DNA from: Methylobacter sp. | GTDB taxonomy: Bacteria > Pseudomonadota > Gammaproteobacteria > Methylococcales > Methylomonadaceae | Length of the DNA: 64,000 nt | Assembly: GCF_004322395.1 (NCBI RefSeq) | Contig: NZ_SCTW01000102.1 | Span: forward strand, 1-64,000 | Direction: 5' to 3' | Shown here: positions 8,783-16,551 of the stretch, piece after piece | How the letters are laid out: each line of letters starts with the position of its first letter | Position numbering within the stretch: the stretch's first letter is position 1 | Notes under the pieces: model-generated | What the model was told of the DNA's origin: nothing | Seen by the model: the letters and a program-made list of their open reading frames with translations, nothing else | Databases searched by the model: none | Position numbers and translations under genes: made by a program

Positions 8783-9756
8783 GGCCGTATCCGTGTTTGA
8801 ACCTGCCGATAAATCTGGTGTTGTAAATCGGTAACCGCTTTATCTTCCAAAGTCAGGCGTACCTCGATAACCCTGTTGTCTTTGTCGGCCAGCGGATCGG
8901 TATCGTTTAAGTCATTTTTTCTGACCTGAAAGCCAAGCTCTCGCACCTGAGCTTTATAAGGGGTTGGATAGCCTATTAATTGGATTTCCGCTGTTTGTCC
9001 GACATGGACTTTGGTCAAATCGGCTTCATAAACTTCCGCCACAACATCAAGCTGAGTCAAATCAGCTATTTCCAATAAACCCTTGTCTGTAATTCTTTCA
9101 CCAGGCCGGGCCTGTACTTTGATAATAGTGCCGGCAATAGGCGATTTGATGACGGTTTTAGCCAGATTTTCTTCCGCTACCTGTTGATCGGCCTTGGCGC
9201 TTGCGATTTCCGCTTGCAATTGAGTTATTATTGCTTGCGATTGCTGGAAAGACAGACGCTTTTGATCGGCTGTTGAAACGCTGGCTGTAGCTGTTTTAAT
9301 AAGCGATTGATAACGCGCATGTTCTTTCTCATTATAGGCATGGGCGATTTTTTCAACGGCTAGTTTTGCCTCAAGAACCTTCACATTAGCTTTTGCGACT
9401 TCAATATCCGCTTGCCTTTTACTATGATCAGCCAATAAACCTAATATGTCTTCACTTTTGACCAGATCACCTTCCTGAAAAAAAAGTTTCTGTAAATTAG
9501 CGCCTTCAACACCAGCATTATGAGAGACGCGAATTACCCGGCTACGAGGTTCGATCCGTCCTAGAGCACCAACACCCATAAGCTGATCACTGGGTATTTT
9601 TGAACCATCTAGCTTCGTCTCCGTAATTTGTTCTGCCGAGGCAAAGCCAGTCAAATCGATAACAGCATTTAAACTAAGAAAAATAATTAACTGAAGAGTG
9701 CTAAGTTTACGAAAGTACATTAATACAATCCTGTTTGTGATAAACCTGTCAATCAA
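8779..9756 (-). CDS. HlyD/DevB-type periplasmic membrane fusion protein
   Basis: The protein has 325 residues. It has a single N-terminal hydrophobic anchor or signal (about residues 10-40), the lipoyl half motif GALGRIEPRSRVIRVS, a long coiled-coil hairpin (about residues 105-200) and the second lipoyl half VIKSPIAGTIIKV, followed by the beta-barrel domain. It links the DevC-like inner membrane permease to the TolC-like duct. It is first in the minus-strand unit. The opposite side holds a 754-nt intergenic region with a sigma-54-like promoter reading the other way. Confidence 0.88.
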   Translation of the reverse strand: MIDRFITNRIVLMYFRKLSTLQLIIFLSLNAVIDLTGFASAEQITETKLDGSKIPSDQLMGVGALGRIEPRSRVIRVSHNAGVEGANLQKLFFQEGDLVKSEDILGLLADHSKRQADIEVAKANVKVLEAKLAVEKIAHAYNEKEHARYQSLIKTATASVSTADQKRLSFQQSQAIITQLQAEIASAKADQQVAEENLAKTVIKSPIAGTIIKVQARPGERITDKGLLEIADLTQLDVVAEVYEADLTKVHVGQTAEIQLIGYPTPYKAQVRELGFQVRKNDLNDTDPLADKDNRVIEVRLTLEDKAVTDLQHQIYRQVQTRIRP

Positions 9757-10170
9757 ACTTTAATTGCAGTATCAACTGGAAAATTGAAGCTATTTAAATT
9801 GTATAGCATAGCTCAACATGAAAAATAATCTGTTAGAAAAAATTAATTATAGATTTCCTTTCAGACACCACGTAATTTCTTGAGCTCAATACAGAGATAT
9901 TTTAAAGAGGGGAAAGTATTTCATAAGATTACAGCTCATTTGGTTCTTATCAAATATCTAAATATAGCAGCAATTAATGCTCTGATTCTAAATGCCGTTT
10001 TTAATTTGTTTGCCCTGGTGAAGCAGCTTGCTAATCAAAAAGAATTTTGATCACCTACTTATCCAAGGTGAAAATTGCGCGAATTGTGCTCGACCGGATT
10101 TTTGCGAAGAAAAATCTCAATAACGAGAGGCGTCCAAAATGACTAATATAAACATTACATCCGTACAAAT
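9757..10170. other. Intergenic control region between the exporter and the small-peptide gene
   Basis: This is an AT-rich divergent region that should hold the promoter of the exporter operon. The only coding candidate is a 21-codon ORF at 10139-10204 with a GAGAGG ribosome binding site, but it overlaps the 17-bp upstream motif and is not called. No RNA gene or repeat was recognised. Confidence 0.4.
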
Positions 10171-10187
10171 TGTCAGTTTTTTTTACA
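10171..10187 (+). promoter_or_regulatory. Second copy of the 17-bp upstream motif
   Basis: TGTCAGTTTTTTTTACA differs from the copy at 841-857 only at two adjacent bases. It lies about 75 bp upstream of a GG-N10-GC element, as expected for an activator site of a sigma-54 promoter. The shared motif suggests common control of the PEP-CTERM gene and of the small peptide/RRM gene pair. Confidence 0.5.
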
Positions 10188-10260
10188 CAATTAAAAATTT
10201 TTAGCCATCAAATATATGCCATATAATCACAATACATTGTAATTTAATATAAATTATTTT

Positions 10261-10278
10261 TTGGTTCAAATAATGCTT
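10261..10278 (+). promoter_or_regulatory. Probable sigma-54 promoter for the small peptide and RRM gene
   Basis: TTGGTTCAAATAATGCTT keeps GG (10263-10264) and GC (10275-10276) with exactly 10 bases between, but matches the rest of the RpoN consensus less well than the copy at 954. The predicted start near 10288 leaves about 97 nt of leader to the ATG at 10385. Confidence 0.45.
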
Positions 10279-10384
10279 TAATTTAAGAACTAATAACGCT
10301 ATTAGCATTTAGCCTTTTAAAATTTGCATTTCAAACTATTATAAATATGTCCCACACAAACGGTAAAAACTAAGGGGAATAAAA

Positions 10385-10459
10385 ATGAATAATAAGAATA
10401 ATAAAAAGGTTGCTGGCTTTCAAAAATTTGACCTCCTTTCTATTAGAGAAAGTAACTAA
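10385..10459 (+). CDS. Putative 24-residue peptide
   Basis: This ATG-to-TAA ORF of 24 codons is too short for the ORF track. It starts MNNKNNKKVAGFQK and ends LLSIRESN. It is preceded by a strong ribosome binding site (AAGGGGA, 10372-10378) at ideal spacing and lies downstream of a sigma-54-like promoter. It has no signal peptide, no Cys and a basic N-terminal half. It could be a translated leader peptide for the next gene, a small functional peptide, or a modified-peptide precursor. No known family was recognised, and chance occurrence cannot be excluded. Confidence 0.4.
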   Translation: MNNKNNKKVAGFQKFDLLSIRESN

Positions 10460-10510
10460 AGAACCATCATTTTAAATACATGGCGCATCTTTTATTTTAA
10501 GGTTTGATAT

Positions 10511-10912
10511 ATGCTTGTCTTTTTTAAAAATATTCCACCGACTACCCAAAAATCAGATTTGATTGAGGTCATCAAACCTGCTATTAAGCGCAATCTTTTT
10601 TATCGACTTTTTAGTCTTCCAGGAACTATTGTTGATATAACGCTGCTCAATTTATTAGACAATGAACAAAACATACTTAATGCTCATGGCGTAGTCACAA
10701 TAATGCCCGATGATGTTGCATCTCTGGTCATTAAACAGCTTGATAGAAAAGTTGTAAATGGTAGACGTATAACTGTTAGAGAATATCACATTAGATCTGA
10801 ACAAAACGATCCAAGAAGAGCTTCCAACGATATCCCTCAAGACATTATTGATCAACGTGTTGGAGATCGGCGACAATATAAGCTTGTTCCTTGTTTAGGA
10901 ATGCCCGCTTGA
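10511..10912 (+). CDS. RRM-like small RNA-binding protein (putative)
   Basis: The protein has 133 residues. The order MLVFFKNIPP (beta 1, RNP2-like), SDLIEVIKPAI (helix 1), AHGVVTIMPDDVASLVIKQL (beta 3, RNP1 position, and helix 2) and NGRRITVREY (beta 4) follows the RRM fold of RNA-binding proteins, although the RNP1 aromatic residues are weak. The last 30 residues are polar and basic (RVGDRRQYK). The start has AAGG eight bases upstream. It follows the 24-codon ORF after 51 nt, probably on the same sigma-54 transcript, and ends at a hairpin. The target RNA is unknown. Confidence 0.6.
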   Translation: MLVFFKNIPPTTQKSDLIEVIKPAIKRNLFYRLFSLPGTIVDITLLNLLDNEQNILNAHGVVTIMPDDVASLVIKQLDRKVVNGRRITVREYHIRSEQNDPRRASNDIPQDIIDQRVGDRRQYKLVPCLGMPA

Positions 10913-10913
10913 T

Positions 10914-10950
10914 GTTTTGGCTGATATCGAAAGTAGAGATTAGCCAAAAC
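10914..10950 (+). terminator. Hairpin after the RRM-like gene
   Basis: GTTTTGGCT (10914-10922) and AGCCAAAAC (10942-10950) form a perfect 9-bp stem with a 19-nt loop just after the stop codon. No long T run follows. A second hairpin lies at 10987-11017. Confidence 0.5.
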
Positions 10951-10986
10951 CAAAATCTATCTGAAAATGTTAAATAGCTTTTGAAC

Positions 10987-11024
10987 GCCCAGTATCACTT
11001 AATAAAATAGCACGGGCTTTTATT
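10987..11024 (+). terminator. Second hairpin with T-rich tail
   Basis: GCCC (10987-10990) pairs with GGGC (11014-11017), and GT/AC extends the stem past a bulge. TTTTATTT follows on the plus strand, so it would end plus-strand transcripts. It also sits near the 3' end of the convergent exosortase gene. Confidence 0.4.
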
Positions 11025-11050
11025 TAGGACTCACAAAATATAATGCATAC

Positions 11051-12571
11051 TTAGTTAACAGTAAGCCAGCTTTGTGCAATATTTTTTAAAAAGAACTGCG
11101 CTTGTTGATAGTCATCACGTGGGGCTTCAGTCAATAAGACAACTTGTAATTCAGATGATGAATCTTTCGATAAGCGTTTAATTAATTGTAGCCACTTAGC
11201 TCGATAAGGGTCAGCTGTATTGTGGGCACCAATTTGATACCAACGCAAAACAACTAAATTTCTTTCGCTTCCGCCAAGTACAGCCTGATCAACCACCAGC
11301 GGTTTATCATCATACTCCTTCAACTGAACAGTGCCGGTTTGAACCGTTTTCCATGCGATATGCTGCGCCGATGTCACCAACACATTCTGTGAATTAACAA
11401 GTTCCGACCCTCCTTGGGATTCTCGTCCAAAGCTTGCCCGATAGACACCGAAAATATCTTGACCATTAGAAAAATACATCATCGAATCCGAACTAACTCC
11501 ATTAAAACGAGGCGTCCATCCCCATTGTGGATCTTGTACAGACTCCCAACCCTTTCCACTGAAAGCAATCTTCTGATCCAGCCCATTATTCTCAGGCATT
11601 TGTTGCACCTTGGATAACCAAACAGAACTTACAGGCCAGATTAAATTTAAAAAACCGACTAAAAATAAAGCCGAAAAAAACGCTTGATTAGCAAAAGTTG
11701 TTACCGTTCCTTGATGAGATATTGATAAATCTTGTGTTTGGGATATTGGCGGATCTTTCCAAAAAGAGCCGAGATAAAACAATAGCATCATTACCAAACC
11801 AAAAAATAATGCGCCGTAAATAATATGATCGACACCCACAGCCAATGTCATATTACTGAAATGTCCTAGCATTACAATTAAAAAGGCACGAATACCGTTA
11901 GCAAAGATAGGCACAATAATAGTAAGCAGCATAAACAATACTCTTTTCCAATAACTGGAAAAAGTAATGTAAGCGTATACAAATCCGAGCGATATCGATG
12001 CAATTAAATAATTGATACCGCTACAAGCTTCAGCAACTGTCCAGTTGCCGGAAGTTAAGGTAAGATTAAGTCCTTCCCGAAAAACTGGAATTCCTGTGAG
12101 GCGGATTAAATACACTGAAAATGTAGCGGTAAATTCCATCAACGGAGCGATAAGATCACTCCCGACAGGAACCATAAAAAAAAGATAACCCAACGGAAAT
12201 AATATTTTTGAGGTGATACGGTCGCCTAGTATTACCCAAAACCCGCTTATTAACATCCCAACAACAGCAAATTGTTTAACAACCTGAATATTAACCAAGT
12301 CCGCAACAAGCCAAAGAAAACCGTTTGCAATTACGGCAATTAACGCTATCCAACTGATTGTCGGACATAAAGCCAGATAAGTACTTCTTCGCGACCAGCA
12401 TAACCATAAACTGATTGGAGCAATGACAAAGCCGTGATTATATGAACTGGAACGATACCAAGTCTCAACAATAGAGCGCCATGTATCAAAGAAGATGGAT
12501 ATTGATAAGAGTGCAATTAAAAACACCCCCCACGCTGCTTTTACCCAGTAATCAGATGACTTCATTAACAA
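11051..12571 (-). CDS. xrtA: Exosortase A fused to an EpsI domain
   Basis: This is an integral membrane cysteine protease or transpeptidase that processes PEP-CTERM proteins, with 506 residues. The N-terminal two thirds has about eight membrane helices with the catalytic set in order: Cys in EACSGINYLI, Arg in ANGIRAFLIV and His in MLGHFS. An EpsI-type periplasmic domain of about 200 residues follows (DQKIAFSGKGWESV ... RNLVVLRWYQIG), as in exosortase A proteins of gammaproteobacteria. The usual exopolysaccharide genes are not next to it. The nearby PEP-CTERM protein at 1050-1922 is the obvious substrate. Confidence 0.92.
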   Translation of the reverse strand: MLMKSSDYWVKAAWGVFLIALLSISIFFDTWRSIVETWYRSSSYNHGFVIAPISLWLCWSRRSTYLALCPTISWIALIAVIANGFLWLVADLVNIQVVKQFAVVGMLISGFWVILGDRITSKILFPLGYLFFMVPVGSDLIAPLMEFTATFSVYLIRLTGIPVFREGLNLTLTSGNWTVAEACSGINYLIASISLGFVYAYITFSSYWKRVLFMLLTIIVPIFANGIRAFLIVMLGHFSNMTLAVGVDHIIYGALFFGLVMMLLFYLGSFWKDPPISQTQDLSISHQGTVTTFANQAFFSALFLVGFLNLIWPVSSVWLSKVQQMPENNGLDQKIAFSGKGWESVQDPQWGWTPRFNGVSSDSMMYFSNGQDIFGVYRASFGRESQGGSELVNSQNVLVTSAQHIAWKTVQTGTVQLKEYDDKPLVVDQAVLGGSERNLVVLRWYQIGAHNTADPYRAKWLQLIKRLSKDSSSELQVVLLTEAPRDDYQQAQFFLKNIAQSWLTVN

Positions 12572-12900
12572 TTCTCTAGCTATAGTTACATCAATGTGGA
12601 AAGGCTAAGTAAAATATCAATTAAATTCTAACATAACATAGTTCAATCGGGCATTTGGCGAGAAGAATAACCGCTAAAAATTTGCTTTAGCTTGCACGAT
12701 ATTTAAGTCGTATATTTCGAGATCGGCTTACACTCCTCAATCAAAAAAATTATGGTATTTACCGGCCTTTTTCTATTAAAAATAATCTCTTGTTTAAACT
12801 CATTTTGCATTACAATGAGACTGAGAACCGAAGTAGACAAAAAAAAGAGTTTTTGTTAACCTTAATAACGTTGGCCAACTTACTTAAAGGTATTACAACA
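12572..12900. other. Divergent promoter region between exosortase and HPr-rel-A cluster
   Basis: This AT-rich region of about 330 nt should contain promoters in both directions. I saw no copy of the 17-bp motif and no correctly spaced GG-N10-GC element on either strand. The ORF track extends the next gene upstream to 12790, but that extension has no ribosome binding site or domain support. Confidence 0.4.
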
Positions 12901-13689
12901 ATGAATGCAAAAAGTAATAAAATTGTTAAACCAGACGAAAGCCAAAATGTAAATCAAACAGTTGATAAATCGCGGCGATCGTTTGCCAAAGTAGGGGCGG
13001 TTGCGCCGGTTATCATGACCTTGACCAGTAAGTCGGCGTTGGGCAGCGCCTATCACTGCACAATTTCCGGCACACAATCGGGCAATCATTCCAGTCCCCA
13101 TGATAACACTACAAATTGCGGCGTCGGCTTTTCACCTGGCGGCTGGTGGCAAAATGCCAGTAAATCAGGCAATCAGGATGGAAATATTAACCAATGGTGC
13201 AAAGCAGGGATAAATCCTTTTTCTATTAAATATGCCGCTATCCCCCCGAGCTCGAGCAAAGTTAAGCAGATACAGGTACAGGGCACTTGGATAACTGCAA
13301 CTGCTGCTAACAATTGGCTTTCTATTTTTACGGCTATTAAAAGTAAATTTGGCCAACCGGCAACCGCGACAGCTTTTGCACCGATTTTTGGCGGTAATCT
13401 TCAAGGATCTCTATGGGATGTATTGGATCAACATCAAGGCACCCTGGAATGGCATGCCGTTGCCGATTATCTTAACGCCCTTCTTTATGCAGCCGATCCG
13501 GTGAATTATGCAGGTTTCGGAGTTGTATATAGCGGAGTAAGCGCTTTCGATATCGTCAACCTCTATAAATTGGCAACCGGACAAATCTCTTCTTTTACTT
13601 CGCAAGACGGGGTGTTGATTAATGGCACCTTTAACGGCGGCACCAACGGAAGCGGCGTCAAAAGTTATTTAGAATCGCTTCATCATTAA
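12901..13689 (+). CDS. Tat-signal protein heading the HPr-rel-A cluster
   Basis: The protein has 262 residues from an ATG with AAAGG upstream, which is preferred over the ORF start 37 codons earlier. Residues about 22-49 read DKSRRSFAKVGAVAPVIM..., a twin-arginine-like S-R-R-x-F motif followed by a hydrophobic stretch, so export by Tat is likely. The mature part has three Cys and a Gly/Trp-rich motif CGVGFSPGGWWQN that may be a family signature. It directly precedes the PqqD-like and HprK-like genes (9 nt gap) and is the best candidate for their protein substrate. Its function is unknown. Confidence 0.7.
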   Translation: MNAKSNKIVKPDESQNVNQTVDKSRRSFAKVGAVAPVIMTLTSKSALGSAYHCTISGTQSGNHSSPHDNTTNCGVGFSPGGWWQNASKSGNQDGNINQWCKAGINPFSIKYAAIPPSSSKVKQIQVQGTWITATAANNWLSIFTAIKSKFGQPATATAFAPIFGGNLQGSLWDVLDQHQGTLEWHAVADYLNALLYAADPVNYAGFGVVYSGVSAFDIVNLYKLATGQISSFTSQDGVLINGTFNGGTNGSGVKSYLESLHH

Positions 13690-13698
13690 TCTTCATAA

Positions 13699-13980
13699 AT
13701 GGAAAGCCCGAGGTCTTGGGAGATTTGTCAAGATTTTGCGATTATTATCCGGATGATTGATGATCAGCGCTTGGTTTATCACACTGGCAGTGGCGACACT
13801 CACTGGCTTGGTGCGGAGTCCGGCTTTGTGTTTGATTTGCTTTGGAAATGCAAAGCGCCAATGAACCATGAATTTTTAATCGCCCAAGCCCGGCAGAATG
13901 GATTTAACCAACTAGATTCGCTATTGCTAGAAGAAATTTTGAAGGGGCTGTGTGCTCTACATTTAGTCAAAATCAGTTGA
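13699..13980 (+). CDS. HPr-rel-A system PqqD-like peptide chaperone
   Basis: This 93-residue protein has the compact winged-helix layout of PqqD/RiPP recognition proteins: a strand pair (RLVYHTGSGDTHWLG), then helices (AESGFVFDLLWK, EFLIAQARQNGF, LLLEEILKGLCALHLV). The DTHWLGAESGFV segment is characteristic of the PqqD branch that accompanies HprK-related kinase A. Such proteins bind a peptide segment and present it to an enzyme. It lies 9 nt after the Tat protein gene and 6 nt before the kinase gene. The start codon has no strong ribosome binding site and an internal ATG at 13753 is possible. Confidence 0.75.
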   Translation: MESPRSWEICQDFAIIIRMIDDQRLVYHTGSGDTHWLGAESGFVFDLLWKCKAPMNHEFLIAQARQNGFNQLDSLLLEEILKGLCALHLVKIS

Positions 13981-13986
13981 GTTATT

Positions 13987-14898
13987 TTGAGCACCCTAAA
14001 TTCGCCAACACAATTGATGAATAATGGGCGCTTTATAATAAAGGTTGGCCCTTTTGCGGTACGGATACAATCAGAGATTGAGTCTGTTCAACAAAGCATT
14101 ATTCGTTTGTACTGTGACTATCCTCAGCTGCCTAAAGATAGTTTCTGCGACTTTTATGTCAGAGTGTTCCGTCCTTCCGGGCTTAGACGTTTTTTCCGCA
14201 AACAAGCCCTGTTCGCGTTCGATCAGTTTGTCCCTTTTAAGCCTTTACCCTATTCGCAAGCCTTTCCGTTCTTTGAGTGGGGACTGAACTGGTGTATATC
14301 CGGTTATTCGCACCAGTATTTAATCATTCATGCGGCTGTTGTCGAAAAAAATTCCAAAGCTTTGATCCTGCCTGGCTCGCCGGGTTCGGGTAAAAGCACC
14401 CTATGCGCCTCACTCATTAACAAAGGTTGGCGGCTGCTTTCAGACGAGTTGACTTTAATAGATTGTCTTACCGGCAATATCGTCCCGGTACCTCGCCCGG
14501 TCAGCCTGAAAAATGAATCAATACAACTGATTGCCGACACTTATCCGAACAATGAATTCAGCCCCGTTGTGAACGATACCTTGAAAGGTTCGGTGAGTCT
14601 GATGAAACCGCCGACAGAAGCAGTATCAAGAGCTAATGAAATCGCCTTACCGTGCCTGGTGGTCTTTCCCAAATTCCAACAGCATATTGATATGCAATTA
14701 ACACCGCTGCCTAAAGCGGAAGCTTTTATGAAACTAGCCGACTTGTCTTTCAACTACAGTGTGTTGGGCGCTGAAGGTTTTGAAGTTTTGGCTAAACTGG
14801 TTGAACGAAGCCGCGCTTATGATTTTATCTATGATGGCGACTTTGATCAGGCATCGGCTTGTTTTGAACAGTTGTTGGACGATGTGGAGCATGGATAA
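13987..14898 (+). CDS. HprK-related kinase A
   Basis: The protein has 303 residues and is related to the HPr serine kinase/phosphorylase fold. The P-loop GSPGSGKSTLCASL is at about residues 129-142 and is followed by WRLLSDELTLID, matching the HprK kinase region (acidic residue after the P-loop strand). The track start is a TTG at 13987. An ATG at 14017 (MNNGRF) is an equally plausible start, and neither has a clear ribosome binding site. It is co-transcribed with the PqqD-like and nucleotidyltransferase genes. The phosphoacceptor is unknown, since no HPr gene is present in the window. Confidence 0.82.
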   Translation: MSTLNSPTQLMNNGRFIIKVGPFAVRIQSEIESVQQSIIRLYCDYPQLPKDSFCDFYVRVFRPSGLRRFFRKQALFAFDQFVPFKPLPYSQAFPFFEWGLNWCISGYSHQYLIIHAAVVEKNSKALILPGSPGSGKSTLCASLINKGWRLLSDELTLIDCLTGNIVPVPRPVSLKNESIQLIADTYPNNEFSPVVNDTLKGSVSLMKPPTEAVSRANEIALPCLVVFPKFQQHIDMQLTPLPKAEAFMKLADLSFNYSVLGAEGFEVLAKLVERSRAYDFIYDGDFDQASACFEQLLDDVEHG

Positions 14899-15979
14899 AA
14901 ACATAGCAAATTTGCTCATCAAACAATTGGTTTTTGCGCGCACCGAAGACTGCCATACTAATACCAATTGGGAATTGTTGCTGCGACAGGCAAGAGCTGC
15001 TGGCGTCATGTCCAGATTGGCTTTTTTTTGGAAGAAGTTCGGGATGTTTGAACCGCCCGGATTTGCCGCCACACATCTTAATTCTGCTTATAAATACTGG
15101 CTATCGCAAAAACGTATCGTAAATTGGGAGCTCCATAATCTGCAACAGGTTTTTGAGCAATTGAAGTTGCCGTTAATCTTACTTAAAGGCACTGCTTATT
15201 CGGCTGCGAATTTAAATGCGGATTTGGGGCGGGTTTTTAGCGATATCGACATTCTTGTCCCCAAGCAGCGTTTACAAGAAGTCAAGGAAGCACTAAAGTG
15301 GAACGGGTGGTTCCCAGAGCCGTTAGACAGCTACGATCAAAACTATTATGAGCGCTGGATGCATGAATTACCCCCTATGCGGCATATTCAGCGAGGTACG
15401 ACCTTAGATATTCATCACAATATTCTTCCTGAGACTTGCGCTTTATATCCAGATGCCAATTTGCTGTTAAACTCGGCAGTTAATATTCCCAACAGCAATT
15501 ATTGGATATTGGCTCCTGAGGACATGATTTTACATACAGCAAGCCATTTGTTTTGGGGCGGCGAATTTGAAAACGGCTTGCGCGATTTGAGCGATATTGA
15601 TTTATTACTGCGCGAGTTCAGCGATAAAAATTCGCGGTTTTGGCAAAACTTGCTTGATCGTGCAGACACCTTGGGTTTGGGCAAACCACTATTTTATGCA
15701 TTACGTTATAGCAACAAAATACTGAAAACACCGACCCCTGAATCTATCATTACCGCTTCGATGATTTATTCTCCCGGATCTTCAAAAATCAAGATAATGG
15801 ACTTCCTTTTTCTGCGGGCGCTTAATCCTCCGCATCCGACCTGCAACGATAAGTGGACCGGTTTCGCACGCTGGCTTTTATATATCCGTTCCCACTGGTT
15901 GAAGATGCCTTTGCATTTGCTGATCCCGCATCTATCCAGAAAATCGTGGTTGCGGCTGACTAACCAAGGACACCATTAA
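14891..15979 (+). CDS. HPr-rel-A-associated nucleotidyltransferase-fold protein
   Basis: The protein has 362 residues from ATG 14891, which overlaps the kinase stop by 8 bp. ATG 14882 is also possible, and the track start at 14759 lies deep inside the kinase gene and is rejected. It belongs to the uncharacterised nucleotidyltransferase family (NTP_transf_5). LILLKGTAYSAANL is followed by GRVFSDIDILVPKQRL, with the D-x-D of a nucleotidyltransferase active site, and then by TTLDIHHNILPE. It is the last gene of the HPr-rel-A unit. It could transfer a nucleotide to the peptide, protein or sugar product of the cluster; this is inference. Confidence 0.78.
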   Translation: MDKNIANLLIKQLVFARTEDCHTNTNWELLLRQARAAGVMSRLAFFWKKFGMFEPPGFAATHLNSAYKYWLSQKRIVNWELHNLQQVFEQLKLPLILLKGTAYSAANLNADLGRVFSDIDILVPKQRLQEVKEALKWNGWFPEPLDSYDQNYYERWMHELPPMRHIQRGTTLDIHHNILPETCALYPDANLLLNSAVNIPNSNYWILAPEDMILHTASHLFWGGEFENGLRDLSDIDLLLREFSDKNSRFWQNLLDRADTLGLGKPLFYALRYSNKILKTPTPESIITASMIYSPGSSKIKIMDFLFLRALNPPHPTCNDKWTGFARWLLYIRSHWLKMPLHLLIPHLSRKSWLRLTNQGHH

Positions 15980-16551
15980 TTCAGTTATCCGTTCAGGAAT
16001 CTGTCGAACAAGGCTCGGCATGCTTCATTGCTTGGCCAAAACGGATTTTTGGCAGTATTGATTCTTCGGTTCGTTAACCGGTTAATTGAAGGCCATCGTC
16101 ACCAACTTCCACTCACCAGCCACTGCGGACGCGATCTCTGAACGAGAATTGACGAAAACCCAGTACCAGTTTTTAGCGGACCGAAGATCTTTACTGTAAA
16201 TCGATTCAGGGTGATTACCGGTTTTTTGAAAATGAGCTTGAAAAAATCATGGACACATTGAAAACTAATAATAGTGGATATAGATATTCATTTCGAGAAA
16301 ACTAGAACCAGCACTTATACGAAGAATGACCTTGACCTTAATCCGCCGCGATCGAACAGGCAAACGTAATATTCGTCGCCATCTAAACAAGGCAATGACT
16401 CATATCGCCAGCAGTTACTGAGCGTGACAACATAATACTATTGCCCTGTAATAACCTTTCCTATCCTTATACAATATTTATATATAAAGATGAACGCTCC
16501 AGTATCGGAACGATAAAAATTAATGTGCTATTAGTATATTGAGAAGTCCAA
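15980..16551. other. Intergenic region upstream of uvrB
   Basis: These 572 nt hold no convincing gene. A perfect 12-bp palindrome TTAACCGGTTAA lies at 16074-16085. A 31-codon ORF at 16326-16421 (MTLTLIRRDRTGKRN..., very basic) has no clear ribosome binding site and is not called. The last 100 bases should contain the uvrB promoter. Confidence 0.4.

Noticed and set aside
10139-10204. 21-codon ORF (MTNINITS...) with a GAGAGG site
   Set aside because: It contains the 17-bp upstream regulatory motif, so conserved bases are better explained by regulation. It was kept out of the gene list.
12790-12900. 37-codon upstream extension of the Tat protein ORF
   Set aside because: No ribosome binding site at that start, and the extension would bury the twin-arginine leader. 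The ATG at 12901 has AAAGG upstream.
14759-14890. Track start of the nucleotidyltransferase inside the kinase gene
   Set aside because: The N-terminal residues are a shadow of the kinase C-terminus; ATG 14891 (or 14882) is the natural start.
16074-16085. Palindrome TTAACCGGTTAA upstream of uvrB as a repressor site
   Set aside because: It lies more than 450 bp upstream of the start codon and does not resemble a LexA box, so no role was assigned.
16326-16421. 31-codon basic ORF (MTLTLIRRDRTGKRN...)
   Set aside because: No clear ribosome binding site, no promoter and no recognisable family. It could be chance or a transposase scrap.
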